DNA of 64,000 nucleotides from Verrucomicrobiota bacterium. Its GTDB lineage: Bacteria > Verrucomicrobiota > Verrucomicrobiia > Limisphaerales > UBA1319. The stretch spans positions 1-64,000 of the forward strand of contig JAKLHY010000006.1 in assembly GCA_022709905.1 (NCBI GenBank). Reading direction: 5' to 3'. The position numbers were made by a program, and so were the translations under genes. The notes beneath the pieces were generated by a model. The model saw only the letters and a list, made by a program, of their open reading frames with translations. It was not told where the DNA came from and ran no database searches. Below, one piece after another: positions 8,368-17,315 of this stretch (the stretch's first letter is position 1; each line of letters begins with the position of its first letter).

Positions 8368-10275
8368 TCAAGGGGAGATCGGGGGGGAAGGCGCTCGGGT
8401 TGCGGTCGACATTCCAGCCACAGGCGATCCTAGGGAACCGGGAGGGGGAAAGACGAGCGAGTGACGCAACTGTCGCGCTTGCTCCGGGGAGAAGTCAGGA
8501 AAAGGCAGAGTGCCCTTCTCCCGCCATTCCCGCACACGAGCCTCGGCCTTCTGGCTCCGCGTGCTATCTAGTCCGTCATCACGAGTGAAATAAAGGGTTT
8601 GCGATGGAAATGCAAACCCGGTGCCGCTTTCCTTGACGACGTCCATGATTCGAAGAAACACGTCTTCTCGAATGCCCAGATACTCGGGCCAATCTCTCGT
8701 GATCACATAAGCATGGATCTCGATGTCCAGGGAAGAGGCACCGAAGCCGATCAATCGCGCCCGAGCCGTCTCAGGATGAATGCGCGGATGACTCAGGAGG
8801 AGCTCGCGAATTCCAGCGAGCAGGAAGCGCAGTTGTTCCGGGCTGGTTTCATAGCGGACGCCGAGGACGCACTTGATCAACATCCGATCGCGCCGGGTTA
8901 AGTTCACGACCGGCATTCTCGATAAGGCCGCGTTGGGAATCGTTGTCAAGGTCCGGTCCATTCCCCGAATCCTTGTGGAACGGATTCCGATGCTTTCCAC
9001 GCTGCCGATCTCCTCGCCGTATTTGCAGAGATCGCCGACCCGAATGGGTTTGTCTGCGAAGAGGCTGAGACCGCCGATCAGGTTTTCTATGGTTGGCTGA
9101 GCGGCCAAGGCAATGGCCAGTCCTCCGACGCCCAGACCGGCGATGATTCCGTAGAGAGGTAATCCCAGGCGATCAGCTCCCAAAGCCAACAGCGTCGCGC
9201 CGGCGACGATGCCCAGCAAGCGCGTGCAGATGCGGATGAGATGGGCATCGATACTTTCGGGGGCGATGCGGGGCGAGGCGATGATCGCCTCGGCCACGAC
9301 ATGGGCGAGGCGCCACGAGATCCAGGCGCCGGCAAGAAACGTGATCGCTGTCGCCAGCAATTCGACGATGCCACCGACGCCCTCCCGCAGGTTGAGTTGA
9401 ACAAGGGCCAGGTAGGCAAAGGCGGGGGTGGCCAGCAGAATAAACCCAGGCAGAATGGCTTGAGCTAATGCTTGCAGGAACGGGTGCTGACTGCTGCCGC
9501 GACGCGAGAATCGAAACACCATCCGCGTCAACAGCACATACACCCCCAACAGGAGGAACACCCCCAGCCATTTCCAAACAGCCTGCTTGGCCAGGGGGGC
9601 TTGAAGCCAAGAAGGCATCGCTCGAATCCAGGCATGCGGAATCATCCATCCGCCGCCGGTGGCCACGAGTTCGTTCAGGTTTTGGAGAGGAACGGGGCGG
9701 ATGTAGGGCAATTTCTTCACCCGCTCATAGAATTTTCCTGTTTTGGCAACCGTATCGGCACAGAACAGGAACTCACCACTTCGGGGACCCCCGGGGGATC
9801 GTTCGAGCGCAATTGAGGTATTGGGAATCACCCATCGCGTGACATTGGTGCCCGCGGAGGGCATCAGCTGGCTGGCGTCGGGAATCTCTTCGAAGGGCGG
9901 AAGTGGAATGCGGCTGAGAGTAACATACAGAGTCATGGCAGCCGCCCGTCCGATCTTGGTCCTTGCCGCTGGGGGCACGCCGCTCAAGTCCAGGCCTTGC
10001 ACAATGGGGTCCCCCATCGTCTGCAACGTGTGGAATTCGGCGCGTGTGGGAGACGGGATATAATCGCGGGCCAGGAATGCGCCCATGGCATCGCCGGCTT
10101 CGAGGAACGTCCGCAATGCAGCGCGCGGGCTCGATCGATCGGGCGGTTTAAGCGGATGGACCGATTCCTGGGCCAATACGATCGCGCCCAGAAGACTAAA
10201 CACGAACCCAAGTATCAAACGCCGAGGCCATCGGTTTGCAGGCCGTATCGAGTAACGTATGCTTTCTGGAAACAT
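8368..10275 (-). CDS. MscS-family mechanosensitive ion channel with long N-terminal region
   Basis: The C-terminal half is canonical MscS: a glycine-rich pore helix (IIAGLGVGGLAIALAAQ), then NLIGGLSLFADKPIRVGD and a beta-rich cytoplasmic domain with TTIPNAALSR. Several hydrophobic helices precede the pore. Upstream is a first hydrophobic segment that could be a signal or anchor, and about 200 residues of probable periplasmic sequence with no family I recognise. Such channels release solutes on hypo-osmotic shock. I place the start at the methionine encoded at 10275 (635 residues), because an extension to 10335 puts 20 non-conserved residues before the hydrophobic segment. The proline-rich C-terminus is probably disordered. 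Confidence 0.82.
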   Translation of the reverse strand: MFPESIRYSIRPANRWPRRLILGFVFSLLGAIVLAQESVHPLKPPDRSSPRAALRTFLEAGDAMGAFLARDYIPSPTRAEFHTLQTMGDPIVQGLDLSGVPPAARTKIGRAAAMTLYVTLSRIPLPPFEEIPDASQLMPSAGTNVTRWVIPNTSIALERSPGGPRSGEFLFCADTVAKTGKFYERVKKLPYIRPVPLQNLNELVATGGGWMIPHAWIRAMPSWLQAPLAKQAVWKWLGVFLLLGVYVLLTRMVFRFSRRGSSQHPFLQALAQAILPGFILLATPAFAYLALVQLNLREGVGGIVELLATAITFLAGAWISWRLAHVVAEAIIASPRIAPESIDAHLIRICTRLLGIVAGATLLALGADRLGLPLYGIIAGLGVGGLAIALAAQPTIENLIGGLSLFADKPIRVGDLCKYGEEIGSVESIGIRSTRIRGMDRTLTTIPNAALSRMPVVNLTRRDRMLIKCVLGVRYETSPEQLRFLLAGIRELLLSHPRIHPETARARLIGFGASSLDIEIHAYVITRDWPEYLGIREDVFLRIMDVVKESGTGFAFPSQTLYFTRDDGLDSTRSQKAEARVREWREKGTLPFPDFSPEQARQLRHSLVFPPPGSLGSPVAGMSTATRAPSPPISP

Positions 10276-10335
10276 GGATAATTGAGCATACAAGACTCCG
10301 CTGGTCGGCGTCCAGAAAACCTCAAAGTCGGACAT

Positions 10336-10478
10336 CAGCCAAGGATATCGTGGTGCCTCTTGGAGGAGGTGGCACGACGGGGAGAAAGGCTGTCGAACGG
10401 CATCTTTAGATCAAGACAAAATGTAGTTACGATTTCTTCCTGCCAGCGATCATCTCTATCGGTTCGAGACCGTTCTCC
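10336..10478. other. Intergenic spacer, no gene seen
   Basis: This 143-nt spacer lies between two minus-strand genes. No convincing coding frame or strong intrinsic terminator was found. It should hold the 3' end of the repeat-protein transcript and any MscS promoter, but no clear -35/-10 pair stands out. Confidence 0.4.
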
Positions 10479-13400
10479 CTACGGTTTTCTTAGGCGATAG
10501 AATCGGGCCGTCTCGGTCAGCACAACGTCCACAGTATAAGGGGAGGCGGGATTACCGCTAACGGTAGTCCATTGGCCTGTGACAGCTGGAGCCGATTCGA
10601 GGATCCCGGTCCCGGTCCAGGTGAGAGTCAGTTTTCCATTGCTCAGTGTGGGCGGCAGGAACTTGGGCGGCTCGCCCGCGCCGGGAGCGCTAATCTGGAC
10701 ATAATCAATCCCCATCCAATTGCCGCCGCCTTCCGCGTTGTAGTTCACGCCCCTGAGGCTAACAATGTTGTCCGGGCCAAGACCGAATTGCGCGTTCACG
10801 CTGGCCAGAGTGAAGGGAGGAGTGGTTTGGGCGACGCCCAATTGATTCGTGCGGATAATGATTTCAGGTTGGACCAGGACATTGTTGAAATAAACCTCAA
10901 TGCCATACCGGGGATCTGTGTTTACATCGGAGGGATCATCCAGATTGAAGGGATCAAAGGTAACGACCACCTGGTTGGTCGGACTGAGCGTGGCGGGCAA
11001 ATTGAAGTGGTATCGCAGATCATTGTCCGAGCCGGCAAAAGCGCGCTCGGCCGATTCTTCGTTGCGGGTGACAATGCCGACCGGAGTGTAATCGCCATTG
11101 GCGGAAATGACCTTGTTGTAAACGCCCGCAAAGTAATAATCGTTGTCTGCTTGCTGAGCCACTTCCCGATTCTTGGGATTGCCTGGAAGATCGTTGATGC
11201 TTCCGTTTTCCTGCACGAACGAGGCGTTTGGCCCGCCCCCATTTCCGATCGGCCAGCCATCGTCATCGAGCCCGACGGCCAATGGAAACACCGGCTGTGG
11301 CATGGAATCCACGGAAACGTAATCGAGTCCCATCCAATTGCCGCCCCCGTCGGCATTATAATTGATGCCTCGAAGCGTCACGATGTTGTCATAGCCGGGT
11401 CCGACCTGCGCATTGACGCTGGCCAGGGTGAAAGGCTCGGTCATGTAATCGACATCCAATTCTGGGTTCCGAATCACGACCTCGGGTTTCACCAGGGTGC
11501 CATTGAAGTAGACTTCGACGCCGTAGCGCGGATCGGGCAAATCTGCCGTCCCATCCAGACTGACCGCATCAAAGCTGACCACCAACTGATCGGCGGGTTT
11601 CAAGGTCGACGGCAAATTGAAGTGATAACGCAGTTCATTGTCCGAGCCGGCAAAGGCCCGTTCGGCAACATATTCATTGACCAAAATCGTCCCGACCGGC
11701 TGGTAATCCACTCCATCGTAGAACTCAACCACCTTCGGAATCACATTGGAGTAAACCCCGGCAAAATAGTAGTCGTCATCACTCAACGCGTCTCTTTCGC
11801 CGCCGGCCGGATTGCCTGGGAGCGGATTGGTTCCGGTTTCCTGGACGAAGATGGTATTGGGACCGCCGCCGACACCTCCCGACTGTGAGTTGTCATCCAT
11901 TCCAACGTCCAGTGGGAAGGGAGGAGGCAGGACGGGATCAAGCCTGAAGTAGTCGAATCCCATCCAATTGCCACCACCGTCGGCGTTATAATTCACACCC
12001 CGCAGGCTAATGATATTGTCGTAACCAGGACCTGCCTGAGCATTGACTTGGGAGAGCGAAAAGGCGGGCGTAAAGAAGGTCCGGTTCAGTTGGTCGGGTC
12101 GGATGACAATCTCCGGCTGGACCAAGACATTGTTTACGTAAACCTCGGCGCCATAGCGAGGATCTCCTCCGCTCTCATCCAGACTCATGGGATCAAAGCT
12201 GAAGGTGAGTTTGGTATCGGAAGTGAGTGTGCTCGGCAGATTGAAGTGAAAACGGAGGTCATTGTCGGCGGCTGCAAAGGCGCGTTCAACGGCCTCTTCA
12301 TTTACCGCAACGTCGCCAATGGGCGTGTAAGAGCCGTTGGCGGGGATGACTGTGGTATAGACGCCTGCGAAATAGTAATCGTTATCGGCCTGACCATCGG
12401 TCTCGGGGCTGTTCGGAACGCCCGGGAGCGGATTGATGGTGGCATTTTCCTGGACAAAGGTGGCGTTGGGTCCCCCGCCATCGCCTGCTGGCTGGGCGTT
12501 GTCGTTGCGACCCACCGACCACGGCATGGAAGGCGGCGGAGGCATCGGTTTGAACCGCACAAAGTCGATCCCGAGCGAATCGCCACCGCCCTGGGCGCTA
12601 TAGCTGATGCCGCGCAGGGTGACTATGTTGTCAGCGCCAAGCCCCACCTGGGCGTTGACGCTGGCCAAGGTGAACGGGGGGGTGGTAATCTGCTGATCCA
12701 GTTGCGCAGGCCGAATGATGATCTCCGGCTGAACCAGCACTCCGTTAACATACACTTCGACTCCATAACGGGGGTCTATTCCGGTGGCATCGAGATTCAG
12801 AGCGTCAAAGGCGACTGCCGCCAGGTCGGTTGGCTGCAGGGTGACCGGGAGATTGAAGTGATAGCGCAACTCGTTTTCAGCCCCGGCAAATCCGCGTTCG
12901 GCGGCCTCTTCGTTCACCGCAACCGTTCCGACGGGTTGATAGGTTCCATTACCGGCGATGACATTGGTGTATACCCCGGCGAAATAATAGTCGTTGTCCG
13001 CGCCTTTTGCCGTTTCGCTGCTCGTGGGACTTCCCGGCAAGGCATTAACGGATCCATTCCCTTCCACAAAAGTGGCGTTGGCCCCTCCCCCGTCACCGGC
13101 GGTCCACGCATCGTCTTCATTGCCGACAGACCACGGAAAAACCGGCTTGGGCACCGCAGTGGCCTCTTTAGTAATCTGCACGTAATCAACCCCCATCCAT
13201 CGCCCACCGCCATCGGCGCTATAATCGGTGCCTCTCAGAGTCACAATGTTGTCATAGCCCGGCCCCACACCGGCATCGACGCTCTCCAAAGTAAATGGAG
13301 CCGTGCTGTACTCGAGATCGAGCTGGGCGGGGCGGATCACAATCTGAGGCTGAACCAGGACGCCGTTGAAATAGACCGCGACGCCATAGCGCGGATCCGG

Positions 13401-13850
13401 GATTCCATCGGTTTCGAGATTTGAGGCATCAAAAGTGACGGAGAGCAGGTCAGTGGACTTGAGGTTAGCAGGCAGGTTGAAGTGATACCGCAACTCGGAA
13501 TTCCCGGGGGTCAAAGCCCGTTCAGCGGCCTCCTCATTCACATCGACCAAGCCCACGGGGTCGTATTCGCCGTTGCCTGGGATAACGATCGAGAAGTCGC
13601 CGGCCAGGTAGTAATCATTATCGGACTGTTGATCCGCGGCCGGGCTGAATGGAGAGCCCGGCAGAGGATTGACCACGGCGTTTTCCTGGACAAAACAGGC
13701 GTCAGGCCCTCCGGCCGCGCTGGGACACGGCCACCCGTTATCATCCAGACCGACGGTCCACAAGACTTCCTGGGCCTGAGTGAATTGCGCCATGGAAAAA
13801 AGCAGGCTGGAGAAAAACACGGCCCCCCTGGAGAAACGATTCGTGTTCAC
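10479..13850 (-). CDS. Secreted protein of five tandem ~205-residue modules with C-terminal FYRLR tail
   Basis: This 1123-residue protein has an N-terminal signal peptide (hydrophobic stretch to about residue 26, AQA-type end). Five copies of one module begin near residues 29, 238, 442, 645 and 855. Each copy runs: VG-x-DD, GGGPNA-x-FVQENG, LPGSP, DNDYYFAGVY, PVG-x-V-x-NEEAAERAF, ELRYHFNLP, DPRYGVEVYFNGVLVQPEI, PFTLASVNAQVGPGYDN, and YNADGGGNWMGFDYV. From about 1065 there is a short beta-rich tail (LTLTWTGTGILESA... ending RFYRLRKP). I recognise the module as recurrent in verrucomicrobial surface proteins but know no assigned function; a lectin- or jelly-roll-like binding unit is a guess. The start is GTG. 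It is transcribed away from the gene at 13917. Confidence 0.8.
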   Translation of the reverse strand: MNTNRFSRGAVFFSSLLFSMAQFTQAQEVLWTVGLDDNGWPCPSAAGGPDACFVQENAVVNPLPGSPFSPAADQQSDNDYYLAGDFSIVIPGNGEYDPVGLVDVNEEAAERALTPGNSELRYHFNLPANLKSTDLLSVTFDASNLETDGIPDPRYGVAVYFNGVLVQPQIVIRPAQLDLEYSTAPFTLESVDAGVGPGYDNIVTLRGTDYSADGGGRWMGVDYVQITKEATAVPKPVFPWSVGNEDDAWTAGDGGGANATFVEGNGSVNALPGSPTSSETAKGADNDYYFAGVYTNVIAGNGTYQPVGTVAVNEEAAERGFAGAENELRYHFNLPVTLQPTDLAAVAFDALNLDATGIDPRYGVEVYVNGVLVQPEIIIRPAQLDQQITTPPFTLASVNAQVGLGADNIVTLRGISYSAQGGGDSLGIDFVRFKPMPPPPSMPWSVGRNDNAQPAGDGGGPNATFVQENATINPLPGVPNSPETDGQADNDYYFAGVYTTVIPANGSYTPIGDVAVNEEAVERAFAAADNDLRFHFNLPSTLTSDTKLTFSFDPMSLDESGGDPRYGAEVYVNNVLVQPEIVIRPDQLNRTFFTPAFSLSQVNAQAGPGYDNIISLRGVNYNADGGGNWMGFDYFRLDPVLPPPFPLDVGMDDNSQSGGVGGGPNTIFVQETGTNPLPGNPAGGERDALSDDDYYFAGVYSNVIPKVVEFYDGVDYQPVGTILVNEYVAERAFAGSDNELRYHFNLPSTLKPADQLVVSFDAVSLDGTADLPDPRYGVEVYFNGTLVKPEVVIRNPELDVDYMTEPFTLASVNAQVGPGYDNIVTLRGINYNADGGGNWMGLDYVSVDSMPQPVFPLAVGLDDDGWPIGNGGGPNASFVQENGSINDLPGNPKNREVAQQADNDYYFAGVYNKVISANGDYTPVGIVTRNEESAERAFAGSDNDLRYHFNLPATLSPTNQVVVTFDPFNLDDPSDVNTDPRYGIEVYFNNVLVQPEIIIRTNQLGVAQTTPPFTLASVNAQFGLGPDNIVSLRGVNYNAEGGGNWMGIDYVQISAPGAGEPPKFLPPTLSNGKLTLTWTGTGILESAPAVTGQWTTVSGNPASPYTVDVVLTETARFYRLRKP
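10670..13766 (-). repeat. Five tandem in-frame repeats of about 610 bp inside one gene
   Basis: The repeat units start at about 13766, 13139, 12527, 11918 and 11288 and are read leftwards. Units are 203-210 codons long, and the last ends near 10670. Similarity is clear at protein level and in stretches of DNA, but many synonymous and some non-synonymous differences separate the copies, so the duplications are not very recent. The first unit is the most divergent: it has an extra cysteine pair (PCPSAAGGPDACF) that the others lack. Confidence 0.85.
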
Positions 13851-13857
13851 GGATTCT

Positions 13858-13887
13858 ATTATTGCAAAAAGGCAGAAAATGTGTCAA
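13858..13887 (-). promoter_or_regulatory. Sigma-70-like promoter for the tandem-repeat protein
   Basis: Read on the minus strand, a perfect -35 TTGACA (13887-13882) is followed after 18 nt by AATAAT (13863-13858), five of six matches to the -10 consensus. A transcript starting about seven nt downstream would begin almost at the GTG start codon (13850), leaving no room for a Shine-Dalgarno site. Either the mRNA is leaderless or the start is misplaced. Confidence 0.55.
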
Positions 13888-13916
13888 GAAAAAAACAGAT
13901 CAAAAAATCGCGAGGC

Positions 13917-16900
13917 ATGAAACAGAATCCAAAGAATACTGACCGGTCTGCGTCGCGCAAGGGGAACGATTCCGAGAGGCTGATAAAGCCCCCTTCTCGA
14001 GCCCTGTCCAATCACCGGCCCAAGCCAGCGATTTTTCTGGTCTTATTGGCTGCGGCTTGGCTTGGCGTTGGCTTGTGGGCGATCCTGGATGCGCGATGGC
14101 TCGGTGTTGTCATTGGATTCCTTGTGGTTGCGGCCCTGTGGATTGGGCGGCATCAACCGGTCTTATTACGCCTCGTGGCGGTGCTGGCCTTGTCATATCC
14201 GGCATGGAAAATCTATGATCACTGGCCCACAAAAGCATCGGCGAAGCCGGACGGAGTTCTGGCGAGTGTACCGGCGCAAACCGACGATGCCATCATCAGC
14301 GCGCTGATTGCCTCCGAGGAGACTCAACTTGTGCTGGCGCGAAAGATGAGCCTGCTGTCCAAAGGCATGCTGAATCTGCGGTTGCCAGAATCGGAATCGG
14401 AAGCGGCATCGATATTTGCGTCTTCGGTCACCTGGATCGATATCGGTCCTGCGCCTCAGATGACGACGAACAAGGGGCTGATGGCTGAGTCACAACTCTG
14501 GCCGCTGGAAAAAGGTTCAAAACAAGGGATACAACCGGACTTATGGCGGCCGTTAATGGATGCGGTTGCCTTTTTTGAGCATGCCAAGCTGAAGATCATC
14601 GATGGCGAGCACCCCCACGGCGACATGTTTCGATATGAAGCGTCGGGCCGGTTTGAGGGCTTAGCCTATATGAAGTCAGGTGAATGGCGCTCTTTGCGAG
14701 CCAAGATGAGATTGAACTGGGGACGTTCAAAAACTGCAGAGGGCAAGGCCGGCGATTGGCAGATTACTGGCTGGAAAACCGAGGAAATGCGCTGGAACGG
14801 CAGTCTAAAACGTCTGTTTGTCGAGGTGCTGGATGCGGCATTGCGTCCGCCCCAGGATCCCAAGATGCTGCGGCGCTCCCTGCATTACGAAGCGAACCTG
14901 AAACACTATCGAGAGGGGATGAAGAACCTGCCTCATCCCTATTTTGCCGCAATTTCGGTCAATCAGAAAGAAGGCATCGCTATTGCTGATGTCAATGGCG
15001 ATGGTTTCGATGACATTTACATTTGCGTGCGGCTGGGGAAAAACATGCTGTTGATCAACCACGGCGACGGGACATTCACGGAAGAAGCGGCGGCGTACAA
15101 GCTGGATTTGCCCGGGCATACGACCTGCGCGATTTTTGCGGACTTTGACAATGACGGCGATCTGGATGTGATGCTTGGACGCAGCCTGTTGAGGACGAGC
15201 TATTTGGAAAATCGTGGTGGCGTGTTTTACCAGTATCCCATCCCCAAGTTCATGCCGATGGCGGTCATATCCATGTCGGCGGCTGATTACAATGGGGACG
15301 GTTTGCTGGATATCTATCTCTGCACATACCGACCTGCGGCCCCATCGGGCTCGGGCTCATCCGGAGGTTATGCGCAGGCAGCGAAAGAGGGAGATTTTGA
15401 CTGGCCGGATGAGTTCTTTTCGCCGGAACAAGCCAGGGATTTCCGTCGCCGTCTTATGGAACATAAGCGGAGCCATGGTGTTACGGTGCTGGACCAGTTG
15501 GGTCCTCCCAATGTCTTGCTCGTCAACCGTGGGGAAGGTCGTTTCGAGATCGCCCCGGAAAGCGAAACGGTGGGTTTGTGGCGCAATTCGCTTCAGGCAA
15601 CGTGGTGTGATTACAACGAGGATGGAAGACCCGATTTGTATATCCCCAACGATTGGGGTCTCAACGTGTTGTTTCGAAACGACGGACCCGCAGGTTTCAA
15701 GGACGTGACTTCTGAGGTGGGTCTCACGACTTATGGATTCTCGATGGGCGCGTCGTTTGGGGATTATGACAATGACGGCCGGGATGATCTCTACATCTCG
15801 AATATGTATAGCGATGCTGGCCGACGGATGACCGCGAGGATTCCGGGGCTCAATCCGTTGTTCGCTGACTCTGCCAATGGCAATTTTCTATATCACAGGG
15901 AATCGAATGGCAAGTTCAGGCAGGTTGCGGGTCTGGAACCTCCCGCCATGACCGTCAAGAAAATCGGGTGGTCCTGGGGGGGGTGCTTTGCCGACTTTGA
16001 CAATGATACTTTCCTTGATCTCTACGTGATGAGCGGATACTACACTGCGCCACAGGAACTGGCCTCTGACCTGGACCTCGAAAGCAACCTATGGCGCACC
16101 ATGGTTCGGGCGGACGAAAACATGTCGCGTCCCAGCTTTCGTTTCTCTCCGGAATGGAAGCGAACACCGCCCCCCGACAATCTCGGTCCGCAGATCGACG
16201 CGCGACTGGCGGGAGTTGAGCGCCAGGGAGATCGGATTTGGGTCCATTCGCTCCACGGCGGAGAACGCAATCGTTACTTCGCCAATCGCCAAGGCCGTTC
16301 CTTTGAAGACATCTCCGGCCTTTCGGGTTTGGACAATGTGGCGGACAGCCGGGGCTTTGCCGTGTTGGACTATGATCGCGACGGCTGGCTGGATGTGGCG
16401 TTGGTGAACGCCAATCGGCCGCTGTTCAACCTCTACCGCAACAAGATGCCCGAGGCGGGACTCGAAGGAGGCGTGATGGCGATCCGCTTTGTGGGTGGGA
16501 ATCGAACGGCCACTCCTTCGAAGGAATACGGTTGCCGCGACGGTTTCGGCGCCCGTGTGTCAGTCGATCTTGGCAAGACCAGAATCGTGAGAGAACATCG
16601 ATGCGGGGAAGGTTGGTCCACCCAACATTCCGCAACGATGATCATCGGAATTGGTTCCCATGAGACGGTTGCCTCCGTCTCAGTGCGATGGCCATCGGGC
16701 AAAACCGCGTCGACAAAGTCCATCCCGGAGGGAACGCTCCTTACGGTTTACGAGAATTCTGCCGATTCTCCCTCCGGCGAACCCTTTACACGCCAAACCT
16801 ATCGGGCAATGCCCCCCCCCTCACGACCGCGATCCGCCGTCAGGCCGTTCTTTCCAGTCCGTGCTTTGGACAGCGCCGCGAAACCGGCGCGTTTGCGGGT

Positions 16901-17252
16901 TTACATTTCGTTTGCGACCTCAGCCGCATCCACCCTCTCGGATCTGCCGGCTCTCAAACGACTCAAAGAGGCGTTAGGTCCAGAAGGAGTCGACCTTATC
17001 GCGGTCCCGATTGATGCGGCAGACGATAATGCAAAGCTGGGCGCCTTTGCCCAGCAGTGGAAGCCCGCCTCTCGTCTGGTCAATATCCCGCCCACCAAAC
17101 GCGCCGAAGCGGTTGCGGATTATGCAAAAGCGCTCGACCAGGAACCGCCTCTGCCTTCCACCGTGATCACGGATGATGCGGGACATATCCTCTCGGCTCA
17201 ACCCGGCATCCCCAGCATCTCGATATTGAGGAAATGGCTTGTGACGGACTGA
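13917..17252 (+). CDS. Membrane-anchored FG-GAP/VCBS and ASPIC/UnbV protein with thioredoxin-like C-terminus
   Basis: The 1111-residue protein begins with a basic tail and three hydrophobic helices (about 38-57, 61-77, 81-98), followed by an unrecognised region to about 340. From about 353 to 815 come FG-GAP/VCBS repeats with calcium-binding loops such as DVNGDGFDD, DFDNDGDLD, DYNGDGLLD, DYNEDGRPD, DYDNDGRDD and DYDRDGWLD. An ASPIC/UnbV domain lies at about 870-940 (DGFGARVSVDLGKTRIVREH, VRWPSGK). Residues about 988-1111 resemble a thioredoxin/AhpC-TSA fold, but the usual WCxxC position reads FATSAAST, with no cysteines. An extracytoplasmic propeller used for adhesion or scaffolding is the family-level expectation. 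The ATG at 13917 is the first start that excludes sequence overlapping the divergent gene. Confidence 0.8.
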   Translation: MKQNPKNTDRSASRKGNDSERLIKPPSRALSNHRPKPAIFLVLLAAAWLGVGLWAILDARWLGVVIGFLVVAALWIGRHQPVLLRLVAVLALSYPAWKIYDHWPTKASAKPDGVLASVPAQTDDAIISALIASEETQLVLARKMSLLSKGMLNLRLPESESEAASIFASSVTWIDIGPAPQMTTNKGLMAESQLWPLEKGSKQGIQPDLWRPLMDAVAFFEHAKLKIIDGEHPHGDMFRYEASGRFEGLAYMKSGEWRSLRAKMRLNWGRSKTAEGKAGDWQITGWKTEEMRWNGSLKRLFVEVLDAALRPPQDPKMLRRSLHYEANLKHYREGMKNLPHPYFAAISVNQKEGIAIADVNGDGFDDIYICVRLGKNMLLINHGDGTFTEEAAAYKLDLPGHTTCAIFADFDNDGDLDVMLGRSLLRTSYLENRGGVFYQYPIPKFMPMAVISMSAADYNGDGLLDIYLCTYRPAAPSGSGSSGGYAQAAKEGDFDWPDEFFSPEQARDFRRRLMEHKRSHGVTVLDQLGPPNVLLVNRGEGRFEIAPESETVGLWRNSLQATWCDYNEDGRPDLYIPNDWGLNVLFRNDGPAGFKDVTSEVGLTTYGFSMGASFGDYDNDGRDDLYISNMYSDAGRRMTARIPGLNPLFADSANGNFLYHRESNGKFRQVAGLEPPAMTVKKIGWSWGGCFADFDNDTFLDLYVMSGYYTAPQELASDLDLESNLWRTMVRADENMSRPSFRFSPEWKRTPPPDNLGPQIDARLAGVERQGDRIWVHSLHGGERNRYFANRQGRSFEDISGLSGLDNVADSRGFAVLDYDRDGWLDVALVNANRPLFNLYRNKMPEAGLEGGVMAIRFVGGNRTATPSKEYGCRDGFGARVSVDLGKTRIVREHRCGEGWSTQHSATMIIGIGSHETVASVSVRWPSGKTASTKSIPEGTLLTVYENSADSPSGEPFTRQTYRAMPPPSRPRSAVRPFFPVRALDSAAKPARLRVYISFATSAASTLSDLPALKRLKEALGPEGVDLIAVPIDAADDNAKLGAFAQQWKPASRLVNIPPTKRAEAVADYAKALDQEPPLPSTVITDDAGHILSAQPGIPSISILRKWLVTD

Positions 17253-17261
17253 GGAGCCCTT

Positions 17262-17315
17262 AGAGCCTGTTTGAGAATTCCAAGGGGCGCCCCTTGGAAT
17301 TTTCAAACAGGCTCT
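17262..17315. repeat. Near-perfect 54-bp palindrome between convergent genes
   Basis: Two 27-nt arms (17262-17288 and 17289-17315) are reverse complements with one mismatch and no loop, centred on GGGGC/GCCCC. The palindrome starts nine nt after the stop of the upstream plus-strand gene and its last base is in the TAA stop of the minus-strand gene at 17315. It could end transcription in both directions, although no T-run follows either arm. The outer sequence AGAGCCTGTTTGA also resembles insertion-sequence terminal repeats, so a very short MITE-like or excision remnant is possible. Confidence 0.75.

Noticed and set aside
10572..13424. Long plus-strand open frames (about 440 and 460 codons) opposite the tandem-repeat protein
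   Set aside because: They are antisense to a well-supported repeat protein, share its repeat periodicity, and have no domain similarity or ribosome-binding site.
10670..13766. Regular repeats considered as a CRISPR array or assembly artefact
   Set aside because: Units are about 610 bp, in frame, and differ at many codons; they encode a repeated protein domain.
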